Notes under the pieces: model-generated | Told to the model about the DNA's origin: nothing | The model's database searches: none | Seen by the model: only the letters and a program-made list of their open reading frames with translations | Shown: piece after piece, positions 50,075 to 61,912 of the stretch | Position numbering within the stretch: position 1 is the first letter of the stretch | Layout: every line of letters begins with the position of its first letter | Translations under genes and position numbers: made by a program | Source: Ananas comosus | Lineage: Eukaryota; Streptophyta; Magnoliopsida; Poales; Bromeliaceae | Direction: 5' to 3' | Assembly (NCBI RefSeq): GCF_001540865.1 | Contig: NC_033633.1 | Span: 11,258,917 to 11,322,916, forward strand | Length of the DNA: 64,000 nucleotides

Positions 50075-50525
50075 TAGGGGTCGCAATCTAGCTTGTTGTT
50101 CGCAAGCCAATTCCTGTTTTGCTCGAAATAAGCACGAGATTAAATTACTCGTTTAATAAACAAGCCGAACACGAGCTGGATTCTTCAGCTCGCTCGTGTT
50201 TGGCTCGATAATAGCTTGAAGACATATATCTTATATTTATATTATATAAAAATAAATAATTAGTTTTTAATTTAATCTAAATATAAAGCCCAACTCAATT
50301 ATTAAAAGTTCATTTATATACAAAGTCTTAATTATTAGATCAAAATCAAATAAATAAGATTTCGTAAATTTATTTTCTATACAGATCTTTCATAATTTTT
50401 TTTAACATATTGTTAATGAGCCAACTCGTGTTCGGCTCGTGTTCAACTCCGAGCTGAATACCTTAACGAGCCAACTCGTGTTAGCCGCCCCCAGTTCGCT
50501 CATGTTCGGCTCGTTGACACCCCTA
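50075..50525. mobile_element. hAT-type MITE (451 bp)
   Basis: Ends TAGGGGT...ACCCCTA are flanked by a perfect 8-bp duplication GTTGAATG (50067-50074 and 50526-50533), diagnostic of hAT insertions. Subterminal regions carry many gctcg/cgagc words in inverted arrangement (ctcgtgtttggctcg, cgagccaactcgtg). It has no coding capacity. Confidence 0.85.
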
Positions 50526-50533
50526 GTTGAATG

Positions 50534-51224
50534 AGACCGAGCAGAAGAAAACTGATTTTGTTTTTTCAATTTGTATTTGAAATTTTATAGGATATAAAAA
50601 AATCATTTTCTATCTACTTCAAGTTTTTAAAGATAAATTGTCATTTTATATAGCATTATTACTAAAATTTTATTACGACATGATACTAAGACAGTTTAGC
50701 AATTTAAGCGGACATAGAATGACAGAACAATCAATCATGCTTGGCTAGAAGGATCCCCAACCTCTTCTGGGACCGCAATCTTATTCTGTCATGTCAAAAT
50801 TTTGTCAGTGTGTGTGACTGAGAATAGACATGAAAAATCAATAATACCTAGGTAGAAAATTGATTAATTTTTGTCGTATTCCAAAATTATTCTTGCACAT
50901 AAAATGTCGAGGCAATAACATCATGCTCTCAGCTTACTAATTTATACTTAGAATCAGATTTAGAGTCAAGCAATTCAAATTCAAAAAAAAAAAAAAGGTA
51001 AAAAAAGGGTAAAAACAAGGCGCATATATTAAATATTCAACTTGGCACGTACTGAGTTTCCAGAACCCAAAATTTACCAAGAATTATTCCATTCACCCAA
51101 GATTAGCTTCTTTTAAGCTCTCGAGTTTGATGCTTGTGTGTAGTGATAGTATACAAACAGTGGCTTAAACATCAAGGTGTGTGTATACACATTACGCGTG
51201 CCTCTTTTGGCTTTTCCATTAGAA
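50534..51224. other. Spacer and probable AP2-gene 3'UTR
   Basis: Sequence near 51225 is likely 3'UTR of the minus-strand AP2-like gene. No other feature recognised. Confidence 0.35.
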
Positions 51225-54200
51225 TCAGCTCTTGAAGAAATTCAAAGAAGATGCAGGGTTTAAATGGAAATGTGCGTTCGAAGAGCGCGGGGTGGCGAGC
51301 ATGGCAGTCACGGTAGGTGTCGAGAATCCTGATGATGCTGCAGACGAGAACAGCGGCAGTAATGGAGCAATATTGGTATTACGGCCATGCGTCATCCTTG
51401 CCCAGATGGGGAGAGATTGCGTGCCGGGCGCCTCTGGCCTCTTCTCTATGGCTCTTTCCTACAATGGGAAAGACCATGTAAGAGAAAATTTAATCTTTAA
51501 ATGAAATACGCGGGGAGGAGAACAATTCGACGCATTATTCTGGATTCATATAGAAACCTAAGTACGATTTTCGCAAGGTTTCTGTGCTACAATCTAACTA
51601 ACCGACAAAATGCAATCTGAATCAAAGATCGGCGCTTTTCGAATGAATCTTATGCAACCAAGATAAGTTTCACTTAAACAAGTAAGAAGTGCAATATGTG
51701 TATGTTTAAAACAGCTAGCATGCGTATGTGAAAGAAAAAGAAGGTTGAATGACAATAGAATAACATCCTAAGAGCTCTTGAATGGTTCACGACATCAACT
51801 CTTTAGGATGTTGCTTTCAGAGGGAACTAATTAAACACACATGAGCAGCCCAACTTGCTAAATTTAGAAAATTAAACCTTCTATCTTATCATGGCTGGCA
51901 AAACGACACACCAGATACTCAAGTGGCAGAAAAGTATACGGTACCACAGGTGCTACTTTTTGGGGTGGATTTTTTGCATACCTGCCCACGCGAATATGCA
52001 AAATTGCACAAATACACATAGTATTTGCAGGAGCGCCCCTGAAAACCTTACTTATTTGCAAGCATGCCCATGCCACGTTATCTACGTCAAAACGTAGATA
52101 GATATCTATGCCTAAAAGAAAATGCAGAGGTATTTGCAGAATTTCACACATTTGTACGGGACCCTCGTTTTGTGCCAATTATATTATGAAGATTAAAGCA
52201 GTGGAAGAAGAAATTTGCTAACTTCTGTGATCAGAAAAGAGCAAGTTGCAAAAGATCACCTCACTAGCAGTGAAGATGGCAGGGCCTAGTGCAGTTCGGG
52301 AATAAGGGTGCTCAGGCAGCATCACTGTGTTGTGTGGCTGACTAGCCTGTTGGAAGGAGCTGTCAACCTGCCAAGAGAAACAAAAACAAAGCACGTGAGC
52401 AAAACTTTCTTCGGAAATGAACAAGCTAAATCCTTCTCCTTTCTGTACCAAACTTCAGGTAATACAGAAGCAGCAGTTACTATTCAGCAAATGATGCCAG
52501 TAGTGCGACAAAATAAAAGAAAGATAAACAGGGGTTAATTACAAACTCGGTCACCGAAGTTTGGGCTGGATTATTATTCGCCCTCAGAATTTCAATTCTC
52601 ACAATTCGGTGCTTAAAATTTGACTCTGATTTCAATCAATTAGTCCTCGGAGTGTCAAGTTGAACAATTTAGGTCCAAAACTAACAAATGTATGGTTCTT
52701 AGATCTCAAGGTAGCAGGACTGCTTGCCTTCGATTTCTTGGTTTCAGATGTTTCCAACGATCCATACTGGAACTGGATGCCAACAGATTCATGATCCCTC
52801 TTCGGACTTTGGATGACAGGTTGAGATATCCTCAAGCTCAAATCAACTTCCTGACCTGTGAGCACATCAAATATGTACGGATGAATATATAACAACACAC
52901 AAATTATCTGAAGGATAGTCAAAAAACCCGCAACTTTTAAATAGATAAGAGGGAAATTGCAGCATGGGTATAATACCTTCAACATCGACATCAGCAAGTA
53001 GCTCGCCTTCGTAGGTGTTAGGATCAAAATTGGTTACAGCCTCCCTCCCATTACATTTTATAGCTGCCTTATCATAAGCCCTAATGTCCAAAAACAACAG
53101 AAGAAACGAAAAAAAAAAGATGCGAGTTGGAATCGAACCATCTTGAATTTAACCAAAATATTAACAAACGTATAATCAGCAGTGATAAATCCATGCTCAG
53201 GAAGACCTTGCAGCTTCTATTTCGCTGTCGAATAGCCCAAGATATATGTACCTGCACCCAAGCATTGTGTTTTCATTTATAAAGAAGACTAGTTTCCAGG
53301 TTCTTTTCTTTCTTTATCTCTCATAGATCCAGGATATTAAAATATCGTAAAGATTTGCCATTTTAAGACATATGGCTTGTGGTAATTTCATAAAAGGTGG
53401 AGAACCATCGTTCTGACTTGTTCATCGCAATTTCAGAAAGGAATTAAAGAATAGCTAGACGAAGGACCGGGGCAAAGAATCTTACTTCTTGCCCAGAAAC
53501 TGTCCCATACGAGCTTCCCAGCGGCCGCACTTATGAAGCGTAACCCCTCTATATTTTGAGCTACCTCTGGAGAACCCGGTGCTTTGCCGACGCAGAATGT
53601 GCACAAACTCTTCCTTTGTTAGATTCCTCATCTGGAAAAGGAAAAGTTGTGCATAAGCTACAATCCTTCACCTAAACTAATTACTAAAAGTTCTACTAAA
53701 CTGGTAATATCCCCATGTCACCTGCTTCATATCCTCCTCATAGTCACTAAGGTTGAAATTGATGTCGGCATCGACGCCCCGAAACTTGATCGCAGCTCGA
53801 TCGTATGCTCTGCAATAAGGATTATCATTTTATGAATTCCTCATAATTAAACAGTTATTAGAGTTCTCCGCTTCCACCAACAGGAAAAATTGCTAACCTA
53901 GCAGCCGCATGAGCAGTGTCGAATCCTCCTATAAACCAACCAATCAAAATTTTTTTTATAAAAAAAAACAGAGATTATTATACATACAGAAGCAAGACAA
54001 GATCAAAGAGAACTGCATATAATTTCTTACCCAAATAAACTTGTTTCCCGCAGTCCCTGCATAGCCAAAGATAATTCTACTGTTATGTAGCTCAGAATAG
54101 AGAACTAAATCGATTAGGTGCAGAAGAAAAGGCCCTAACCATATGTGCGACTCCCATCTACCAGTTCTACGGTAGAACGTAACCCCTCTATACTGAGAGC

Positions 54201-54693
54201 TCCGAGACCGCGGCCCCCTCCTACTCTTCTTCACCTGCTGCTGCTGCTGCTGCGGCGGCTGCAGCTGCGGCTGCGGCTGCGGCTGCTGCGCAAAAACCTT
54301 AATCTCCGTCTGGGCGTCGGAGTGGCAGAACGGGAGATCGATCCACTGCGACCTATTAGACGACGAAGCCGTCTGCAGCGCCTGCGGCCACTCCGAGACC
54401 GCGCTGAGGGGAAATAACTGCTTGGTCACAACGACGGACTCCGGAGAACCGCAGTTCTCGTCCTCCGCCTCGTTCTCGAGCTCGGCTGACGCCGAGCTCC
54501 TCAGTATACGGAACTGCAAGGCCGTAGCAGCCGTCGGCCGTGCGGTGCTCGAATCCTCATCGGCAGGATTACCCCCGGCCTCGGCATTGAGGATCGAGGA
54601 GTTGGAGGTGGCGGAATCACTACCGCAGCCCTTCGACCGCGGCTTCTCCGCGAAATCAGAGGGATCGCCGGCCATGTTCAGATCGAGCATCAT
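51225..54693 (-). CDS. AP2-like transcription factor, TOE/RAP2.7 type (miR172 target)
   Basis: This euAP2 regulator belongs to the group that represses flowering or phase change. Ten exons in transcript order are 54140-54693, 54031-54056, 53898-53928, 53722-53809, 53486-53631, 53207-53251, 52977-53080, 52686-52855, 52260-52367 and 51225-51458; the frame closes to 501 residues. The N-terminus has an LDLNM EAR-like repression motif, then a poly-Gln stretch (138-153) and the basic [12 protein letters not shown]. Two AP2 domains follow: R1 (about 167-227, [38 protein letters not shown]) and R2 (about 258-318, [40 protein letters not shown]). The first AP2 domain is split by the 26- and 31-nt micro-exons expected for this family. 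The last exon contains the miR172 site. The motif usually PWAWQ-like near the C-terminus reads PIWARMTHG here. The exon 8 donor (TTT|GTTAGT) is the least certain junction. Confidence 0.94.
51323..51343 (-). promoter_or_regulatory. miR172 target site
   Basis: On the coding strand the 21 bases read CTGCAGCATCATCAGGATTC plus T, the known miR172 recognition sequence of AP2/TOE genes. They encode the conserved AASSGF segment. It lies in the last exon and is in frame. It predicts post-transcriptional and translational repression by miR172. Confidence 0.93.
51880..52190. mobile_element. Possible MITE in AP2-gene intron with perfect hairpin
   Basis: It is rich in tgcaaat/atttgca words in both orientations. 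It contains the perfect palindrome TATCTACGT-CAAA-ACGTAGATA at 52079-52100. Outer ends are only partly inverted (ggcaaaacga / tcgttttgtgcc). Confidence 0.45.
52530..52685. repeat. Dispersed repeat abutting AP2 exon 8
   Basis: It starts ggggttaattacaaactcgg and carries tttgactctgatttcaat, as does 33430-33640. It reaches the exon 8 donor, so part of the exon end may derive from it. Confidence 0.4.
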
Positions 54694-55330
54694 CCTCCTC
54701 GTCCTTATAAGATCACTCCAAACAAAAACTCAGCTTACTAAGATCCGATCGGAGCCGGCTCCGCTGCTCCGAGACACTGAGTCAGGGGTTCCCGGCGAGC
54801 TAGGGTTTCGACCTCAGCTCTACTACAAAAACGAAGAGCCGGAGCAGGAACAGGTGGAAGCAGGATGAAAACGAGTCGTTCTTACGAAACATTTGGACTC
54901 GGATTACGAGCTCGGAAGCAAAAATCGATCGACCAATACATTAATCAATACGAATCCTTCCAAATTCCTCGAGTTCCACCTCCTCCTCTCCCCCTCCGAT
55001 TCCTCCTCTTCCTCAGCTAAATCGATCGGAAAACTACACGAACGAATCCCAAATACCCTAATAATCAGATCCAAGAAGAGTTGATTGACGAGAAAAATGT
55101 TAAAAACAAATAGAAGAGGAGGAGGAGGAGGAGGAGGACGAAGAGGAGGATAGTAACAACCTAATCGGGGGAAGCGAAGTCGCGAAGAGTAAAGGAGTCG
55201 GCGACGAGTTCTCTCAAAGGAAGAGAGAGTCGGCGATGGAGGAGATGAGCAAAAGAGAGAGAGAGAGAGAGAGAGAGGAGGAGAGTGTGAGAAAAGAAAA
55301 GAGGGAAAGCGAGGAGTTTATATGGCGACA
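54694..55330 (-). promoter_or_regulatory. AP2-gene leader and core promoter
   Basis: A TATAAA box on the minus strand (55322-55317) precedes a (CT)n tract (55276-55252) at the expected start-site distance. The leader is about 560 bases if unspliced; a donor-like gattag|gttgtt lies near 55163, so a leader intron is possible. Confidence 0.5.
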
Positions 55331-55569
55331 GAGGAGAGAGAGAGAGAGAGGAAAATGAGTGTGGAGTGGAAAATACGGAGGGGGGGGAGGTGACCGGTAA
55401 ACGCCGGTTACCCGGTGGATCCGAAGAACACGAGGAGAAGTATCTCGGTTGTTGGATTGGAGGGTTAACATTGGCCGTTTGATTCAGATCGGACGGTGGG
55501 GGTAAGAGAATAAAAAGAAAAAGGGTCATTAAACAACTGCTTGAACCTAAAATTGGAGGATACAATGAA

Positions 55570-55657
55570 GCATTTATTGGGTTCTAGATAAGCCTCAACT
55601 CTCGCAAACTGGAAAAATAATTGTAGTTGTAGCGACTAATCATAATTAGTTTAATTT

Positions 55658-55702
<45 letters not shown>

Positions 55703-57240
55703 TAAGTTACGTAGCTCACATGTACGAGGAAACTTCTATGTATGCAACAGTAATTTTACGTAGTATTTGTATTTGATGAATATAGTTGAGTCGTCTCAAC
55801 AAATAATGGTCAGAGTAATTAAATGTATAATTTCGGTGGAGTATATGACACGGTTAAACTACTGTTTTACGTAGTTGAAGATATTAGTATGTCTTAATAA
55901 CTTTATAATAAAGTTGTTCTATAGCAACGAACCGTGCATGCAACTTGTTACAGTAATATATAGTACTGATCAAATATTACCGGACAATAATAATTATATA
56001 TTTTATTGTTGTAAACACACTTTGATTTAATTGTTCTAACGAAACATCTCAAATATTGTTAATATATCATTAAATCACTGTAGCGTGTTTAGTAATCTCA
56101 TGATCATTTCATCATTTTAAGGTAAAATAATTGGTGTGTTATTGTTTTTTTCTTTCCCAATTTGGAGATGAGTGTGACATGGGGCTAATATTTAAAATAT
56201 TGAGATTTGAGGGCTTGACCTGACTATTATAGGTGAAGTGGTCCATCAAATATGATCAAACGTGGCTTGCGTTTGAGGTTCGACGAGTTTAATAAAAGAA
56301 AAGTAATAATAAAAAAAATAAAAATAAAGCTTCTTTCCTTATCAATATTTGTCACAGGGCTATATTTTGAATCCGCGCCTATATATTACTTTTATCAACC
56401 TAAATTAATTAATAAAAGCATATATTAACTCAAATGTTATGAAATAGTACATAATTTCAACTAAATTAATTAATAATAAAGATGATTTCGACTCTAACGT
56501 TATGGAATAGTAGATAAGAACTATAGTCAGTAAGTTTTTTTTTTCTCCCAATTAATTACATGTGTAAATCAAGTCAAATAATTATCAAATTGGCAAGCTA
56601 TAAGATGATCAAATGTGTAGCATTTAGAAAACCAAAATAGGATAAATAAAGTGAATTGAAATTATAAAATTAACATTGCTGGCGTTTTGCGGTACTTTTT
56701 TTTTCCTTAGTTTCAAGTGCTCTAAAAAAAAAGAAATTTAAAACATATATACTATTTAAAACAATATCTATACTCTTGATCTTAATTATAAAACTCCTAT
56801 CATCATTTTTTAAAGAGTATTCATTTTCAGCCATTCATTTTTCTGTTCACTTGATGGATAAAAGAATAATATCGAAAGTGCGTAAAATTTGATTTCTAGG
56901 TAGTTTAAATAGTTTAGATCATATTTAACGGAGCCGATCGTCAATTTGGAAGCTCTATCATCGAAAACAAATCGGTAGTAAAACGGCTCGTTTACTACCG
57001 ATAGTATTTTAGCTCAACTCTATATTATCTTACTTATTATCGCATTATCAAACACAATACTTTCACATCACTTTTACATTAACAACCCATCAAAATTTAA
57101 CCAACTAAATTTGACCGTAAAATTTAGCTGCAACAATTCAGAAAGTCAGAAGTGCGACTTACCCTAAATTAAATGTCTACATAAATCATGAAAACTGCAG
57201 GACATCTTATACTGTAACATAACTATAAGAACCAAAAAAA
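55570..57240. other. Spacer with (TA)n microsatellite
   Basis: It holds a TA microsatellite (about 55661-55698) and the family-M MITE (56735-57030). No genes recognised. Confidence 0.5.
56735..57030. mobile_element. MITE family M, copy 4
   Basis: It shares tactcttgatctt, ttcacttgatgga and tttagatcatatttaacgg blocks with 10275-10675 and 31273-31535. The right end (ggtagtaaaacggctcgtttactacc) is a small inverted repeat. Confidence 0.55.
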
Positions 57241-57315
57241 AAAAAAATGAAGGGGAAAAAAAAATTTGAGGATCAGAAAATGGCTAAAGATGGAATCATC
57301 ACATACTTACAGTGT

Positions 57316-60300
57316 TCAGCATGAACTGGATGGAAGTTTTCGATATCCTCTTTCTTTTGACAATGCCGCAGATGCCCTACGCTTTTCCGGCCTCATCCCT
57401 GTGAAGCGAAGTAGAAAAGGAAGGAGAAAAACAGATCAAACAATATCATCTGTCGAAGATTGCGCAGTTTCAGAGAACGACTACGCTGCGAAAAAGTCGT
57501 CAGGATCGAACTCAATCTCGCTTCACGGAGAGCCGCTCTGCAGAAGTCCGACAAAGTTGACATGAAAAGCAAGATTATTAATGTAAACAAAGCGCCGAGT
57601 AGAAAAAAGTTTGAGAAAAGTGATAAAGAGCAGCTCTGGTGGAGAGTCTCACTGATAAGTTCATATGTAACAATCATTGATGTTCCCCATAGTGACATGT
57701 TCAGAAAACGAGGTCCGAATCCTCGGTAGAAGCCTCTCCAGCCATCTTCCTCCAAGAGCAGCTTCGTCGTTTTCACGACCGACGGCCTCCCGGCGCCGTA
57801 GTTATCCATCACCTGTGATTTGGGAAGAAAAGAGAAAAGAGTGCATAGTGAGACGAAAAATTAGATTTTACGCAGATGAATGAATATTAAAGAGTATGTT
57901 TGTGAGTAACAGCAAAAACATTTGATTGAAGAATGAGTACTTAGATTAGTTCACCTGCAATCGTGTTTTGATCGTATCTATCGGAGTAGTGAGAATTGAC
58001 GAACATGCGCCAGCAATAGTCCCCGCAGTCGCCTGAACTGTAACTAGCTCTAACTCAGACGGTTTCTCCTCCTTTTCGTTTCCATTTCCATTTCCATACC
58101 CCAAGCTCCTAAATTAATTAAAACAAAAAATAAGGAGCTAATCTTTTACCATCTCAAACATTCCTACAAGTAAAAGATACAGCACATTTTTTGCGAATTT
58201 CAACTTCGATAACAAGTGTAAGCACCTCCAGATTGCATGCTGAGCGGCACCGTATGCGCCCCACCAAAGTGCCGAGGCAGGTGACTGGGTCAATATTGTT
58301 AATCCAAAGCCTCTATATAAACCGCGAAAACCCTCCACCTTGAGCACTTTGTTGATAACATCAAATGGGCCGTTATATTTGGTCATTCCTGGTAGGCCTT
58401 GGACCATTAACCTCTGGCAAATCTACATTCGGAATATTTCAAAACACAAAATTATTAATGCTGTAATTTTTTTTTTTTTTTTTGAAGTTCGCATAATATC
58501 ATCGACCAGTATTAGACATGTAGTGCCTACCTGACTTAGTTTCAGAACGAGTTACTCTACTCAGAGAAGCAGCCAGGCGTTTTGGCAAGTTTCTGCTTCT
58601 GCTACAGCAGGAAGCTATTTTAAAACACTCAACAAAAAAGCTCTCACTGCATTATCAGACTCTAGAATATAAATGAACCATACTGCTTGCTTTTGGAAAG
58701 GTTCATGAATATTCGAACGAGATACGAAAAGAAATAGAAAGAACATCATGCTTACCACATCTAAGGGCACAAAATATGTGCAGGAAATTATAGTTGACAC
58801 CAAGCCGGCCACTCCATTAGCCACGGCAATTTGTGTTGCCTCATTAGTATCCGAACCTTCGGAGTATTTCATCATTATATCTTTTGATACTTCGAGCGCA
58901 GTGAGTGCCAATACCCGCCCTGGTAAGGCGCCGATAGCAGAGGTACCAAAACCTCTGAAAATGCCAGGTACACCATCTTGTTTAAGTATCTTTTTGAATA
59001 CTGAGAAGCCATTCATATGAGAGAGCCCACCTCCGTCAACTTGCATTCTAGTTTTCACCACAGCTGTTGGATGTAATAAGCCTTGTTGGGCAGTAAAGAG
59101 GACTGCTCCGATGACATGGAATCTCGTCTTGTCCAACCTAAGAAAACCCAAAACCAGAAATAATAACATTTTATTAATAATTTGAAGCTCAACACCTCCA
59201 AATTGAACAAAACTAGTACTAATAAGGGCAATTTCCAGCTTCACCCTCTTAATTATTAAAATACTACATCACTATGTCACTTAGAGATTTGTGTTTTATA
59301 CCAGAGATACCTGCCATAAATACAGATTCTTTTAATACACTTGTCGGAGGAGTATTTATTGTAGTTCGACAATAGTTATACAGGCATTTACCCCGGTTCT
59401 CGATAGGGGTCAACTTGATTTGGTTTTGGTGATTTCATTACTTTCAGCCAAACAAAGTTTCCTGCTTAAAAATTTGAAGAACTAAACCAAACCAGAAAGT
59501 TCTTGCATCATATTCAGCGAAACAAAGTCTAAATCAGTAGGGTCCCACGGTTTTTGTCTCCGAACCAAACAGAATCTAATTCAGTCAGGTCCTTCAATTT
59601 GGTCTTGAAGCCAAAATAAATCTAAATCAGTTAGGTCCTCAGTATGGCAGTCTTCCCTTCCAAGTTGGGTTTCTTCAGATATTAGATAGCAACAATCTAT
59701 TCATTCGAAATAGCTTACGATATCAAGATGTAACTTAGTTAGCAATGCGTAACATACACGCATACGACCCACAAACATAGGCTTCAAAGCCAAACCACGT
59801 AAATTGCTAATGAGCTTTATCTCCTTCTCTCTTTTTACAAATCTTTCTAGAAACCTTTCTGAACTGAACCTCACACTCAATGAAGGCATGCGTCGTAACA
59901 ATAATTTTCGGCCTAACAAACTAAGAAGTGCTTGGCCTTCATTGCTCTATTCACCTTTAATGAAGAACCATAAATTCTTTTTGTTCATATCTAGGGCTTG
60001 ACCATTACATACTCGCACTACTTAGGACTCGTTTGGGATTGAGAGCCATCTAAAGCTATTAGTTAATATATGCTCCTCCATTTTCTGATCGGACTGCAAA
60101 AAATATATCGTAACTGACTCATCGCACCACATACGTGACATTACGTAAGAAAACAAACGGAGTATTTTTCATACTTTTTCATAGCACGTAACGTAATCTC
60201 ATCAAAGTCCCACATAGAGCATTAGCACATCACAACAGAGATCTAATTAGCAGTTCAACTATTAAACAAATTCTTATTACACCTGCAGCAATTTGGACAT

Positions 60301-60961
60301 GTTCATCAACCTAAGCCTCACAAGATGAAAAAACTTGATGCAGTTAATAAAGTAGCAAAAAAAAAAGCTTTTAAACCAATAATTTTCCATTTCACAAAAA
60401 CAGGGGTTTCAAAAAAGCATTTCTTATATACTCGCAATAACATACGCGATCAACGCTTCTCCATAAACTTATTCACAAACCTATGTTCAAATTATAATAC
60501 TAGGATTAAATACCTACAAAAATAAATGCCCGAAATCCACAATATCACCAACACGAGCGCTCAAATCGCACCAAGCGCCAAAACAGCCAAAACACATTTA
60601 ATAAAATCGGATTGTTGAGCAAATTCAACTCTCCAATTGAACAAAAACCAGTAGATGATCAAATGACCCCGTAAAATGCCCTAAATCAACAGTTATCACC
60701 AACAACAAGAGCTCAAATCGCACCGAACCCCCCAAACAACCCAACCAATTTCAGAAAATCCGATTTGTAAGCAAATTCAAGCAAATTCAACTCTCCTAAT
60801 CCCCAAAACCCAATTAAATGGGCAAAATAGACGGAAAAAATCGGGAAATTTTTTTTTTAAGAAAAAGAGAAGATCGAGGACCTGTCCCACTTGATGTTGG
60901 TCTCCGAGAGGGCGAGGTCGGCCGCCGCCGCCGCCGTCGCCGCCTCCGCCTCCACCGCCAT
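57316..60961 (-). CDS. Mitochondrial carrier family protein (SLC25A44-like)
   Basis: This six-helix inner-membrane solute carrier resembles the plant group containing At5g15640 and At1g72820, relatives of the human branched-chain amino acid carrier SLC25A44. Exons in transcript order are 60882-60961, 58756-59137, 58226-58422, 57955-58108, 57653-57812 and 57316-57398, encoding 351 residues. Three carrier repeats are visible: HPTAVVKTRMQV (signature lacking the usual acidic residue), VPLDVICQRLMVQG, and the canonical TPIDTIKTRLQ. Each is followed by a GxxGxxRGFG-type matrix motif (VPGIFRGFG, FRGLYRGFG, WRGFYRGFG). The N-terminus is an Ala/Glu-rich extension. The short last exon (RPEKRRASAALSKERGYRKL) is basic and not conserved in my recollection of relatives. 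Start ATG 60961 is the only in-frame ATG. Substrate is unknown. Confidence 0.92.
59245..60881 (-). other. Carrier intron 1 remainder (no genes)
   Basis: Intron 1 spans 59138-60881. It holds imperfect repeats of aatctaaatcagt-ggtcc (three copies, 59520-59640) and AT-rich sequence, and no nested gene. Confidence 0.45.
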
Positions 60962-61018
60962 CTCCGCCGCCGCCGCCACCGACGACGGGATTCGATTCGA
61001 TTGAATACGCCCAATGAC

Positions 61019-61137
61019 AATGTCGGAGAGAGAGAGAGAGGAAGAGAGAGATGAGAGAGAGCGTTTTTGCGAGAGTTCGCATTTTGGCACAATTGGAGAG
61101 ATTGGAGGGGGGGGGGGGGGGGGAGAGAGAGAGAGAC
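61019..61137 (-). promoter_or_regulatory. Carrier leader/promoter with (GA)n and G17
   Basis: GA tracts (61022-61062, 61124-61136) and a 17-base G homopolymer (61107-61123) lie immediately upstream of the start codon on the minus strand (CT and C tracts when read with the gene). Confidence 0.5.
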
Positions 61138-61225
61138 TTTGATTATATCGGATGGTAAAAATGTAGGAAAACCCCCTTAACTATACTATAATCTGAAGCA
61201 CACAACACTCTGAATACTAAATTTT

Positions 61226-61378
61226 AGAGAAAATTTCAAATACCACCCCTGAAGTTTTTTATATAATTTAACGAAAAAAAAAATGAAACCACGATATACT
61301 AAATTGATACATTTTGACCTATAAGATTCTAAGATGAGAAAGTGTAAAATCACATAAGTGGTATTTGAAATTTACCCT
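61226..61378. mobile_element. Foldback MITE family F, copy 3 (short)
   Basis: It begins aatttcaaataccacccctg and ends agtggtatttgaaattt, inverted. The interior carries actaaattgatacattttga and gagaaagtgtaaaa, as in copies 1 and 2. It is about 150 bp. Confidence 0.65.
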
Positions 61379-61549
61379 AAATTTTATTATTAGCCCCTCT
61401 TTAACTTCTAATATTTTCAAATTTATTTATTTTGGTAAATCAAGTCGAAAAGTTTGTTCAATTTGGTTGAATATTTTAAAATTCCCTAGAAAATAAAGTA
61501 AAAGTTGAGGAGGCTACATCAGAATTTCGTAAACTTGAGGGATATTGCT

Positions 61550-61720
61550 GCATTTCTACAACTCGTGTCGTGACTCGTGAGGAGTCGGTCGTGACGTGAC
61601 TCGGGAGAAGCTTCGAGTCGATCATTTTTTGACCCGAAATTTTTGTATCCGTCACGTGACTCATGCTTGCTGTGGGCGTGACACGTGGCAAAGCACGTGT
61701 CCGGGTTTTGATAATGGGTC
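61550..61720. other. CGTGAC/CACGTG-rich segment
   Basis: It contains repeated gtgactcgtga, gtcgtgacgtgactcg, gtcacgtgactcatg, gcgtgacacgtggc and gcacgtgtcc. Several G-box (CACGTG) cores occur within 60 bases (61655-61702). There is no adjacent gene model downstream. Confidence 0.45.
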
Positions 61721-61804
61721 GGGTATGGGACTACTTGTATTTTGGAGCCCAAACCCGGCCCAAATTCGTTAAGCCCACAAAAACTAAGCCATGGACCCGG
61801 CACT

Positions 61805-61912
61805 CACCCCACCACTATTCAAAATTTTTAAATTTATTTTAAAATTACTAAAATACCCTTGACTACTATGCAAAATTTTTAAATTTATTCTAAAATTATT
61901 AAAATACCATTC
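61805..61912. repeat. Tandem duplication of about 57 bp
   Basis: actattcaaaatttttaaat...aaaatacccttg and actatgcaaaatttttaaat...aaaataccattc are adjacent near-identical units. Confidence 0.7.

Noticed and set aside
60962..61092. Longer N-terminus for the carrier from upstream in-frame sequence
   Set aside because: No ATG is present upstream; the extension begins with GTG and runs through (CT)n sequence.
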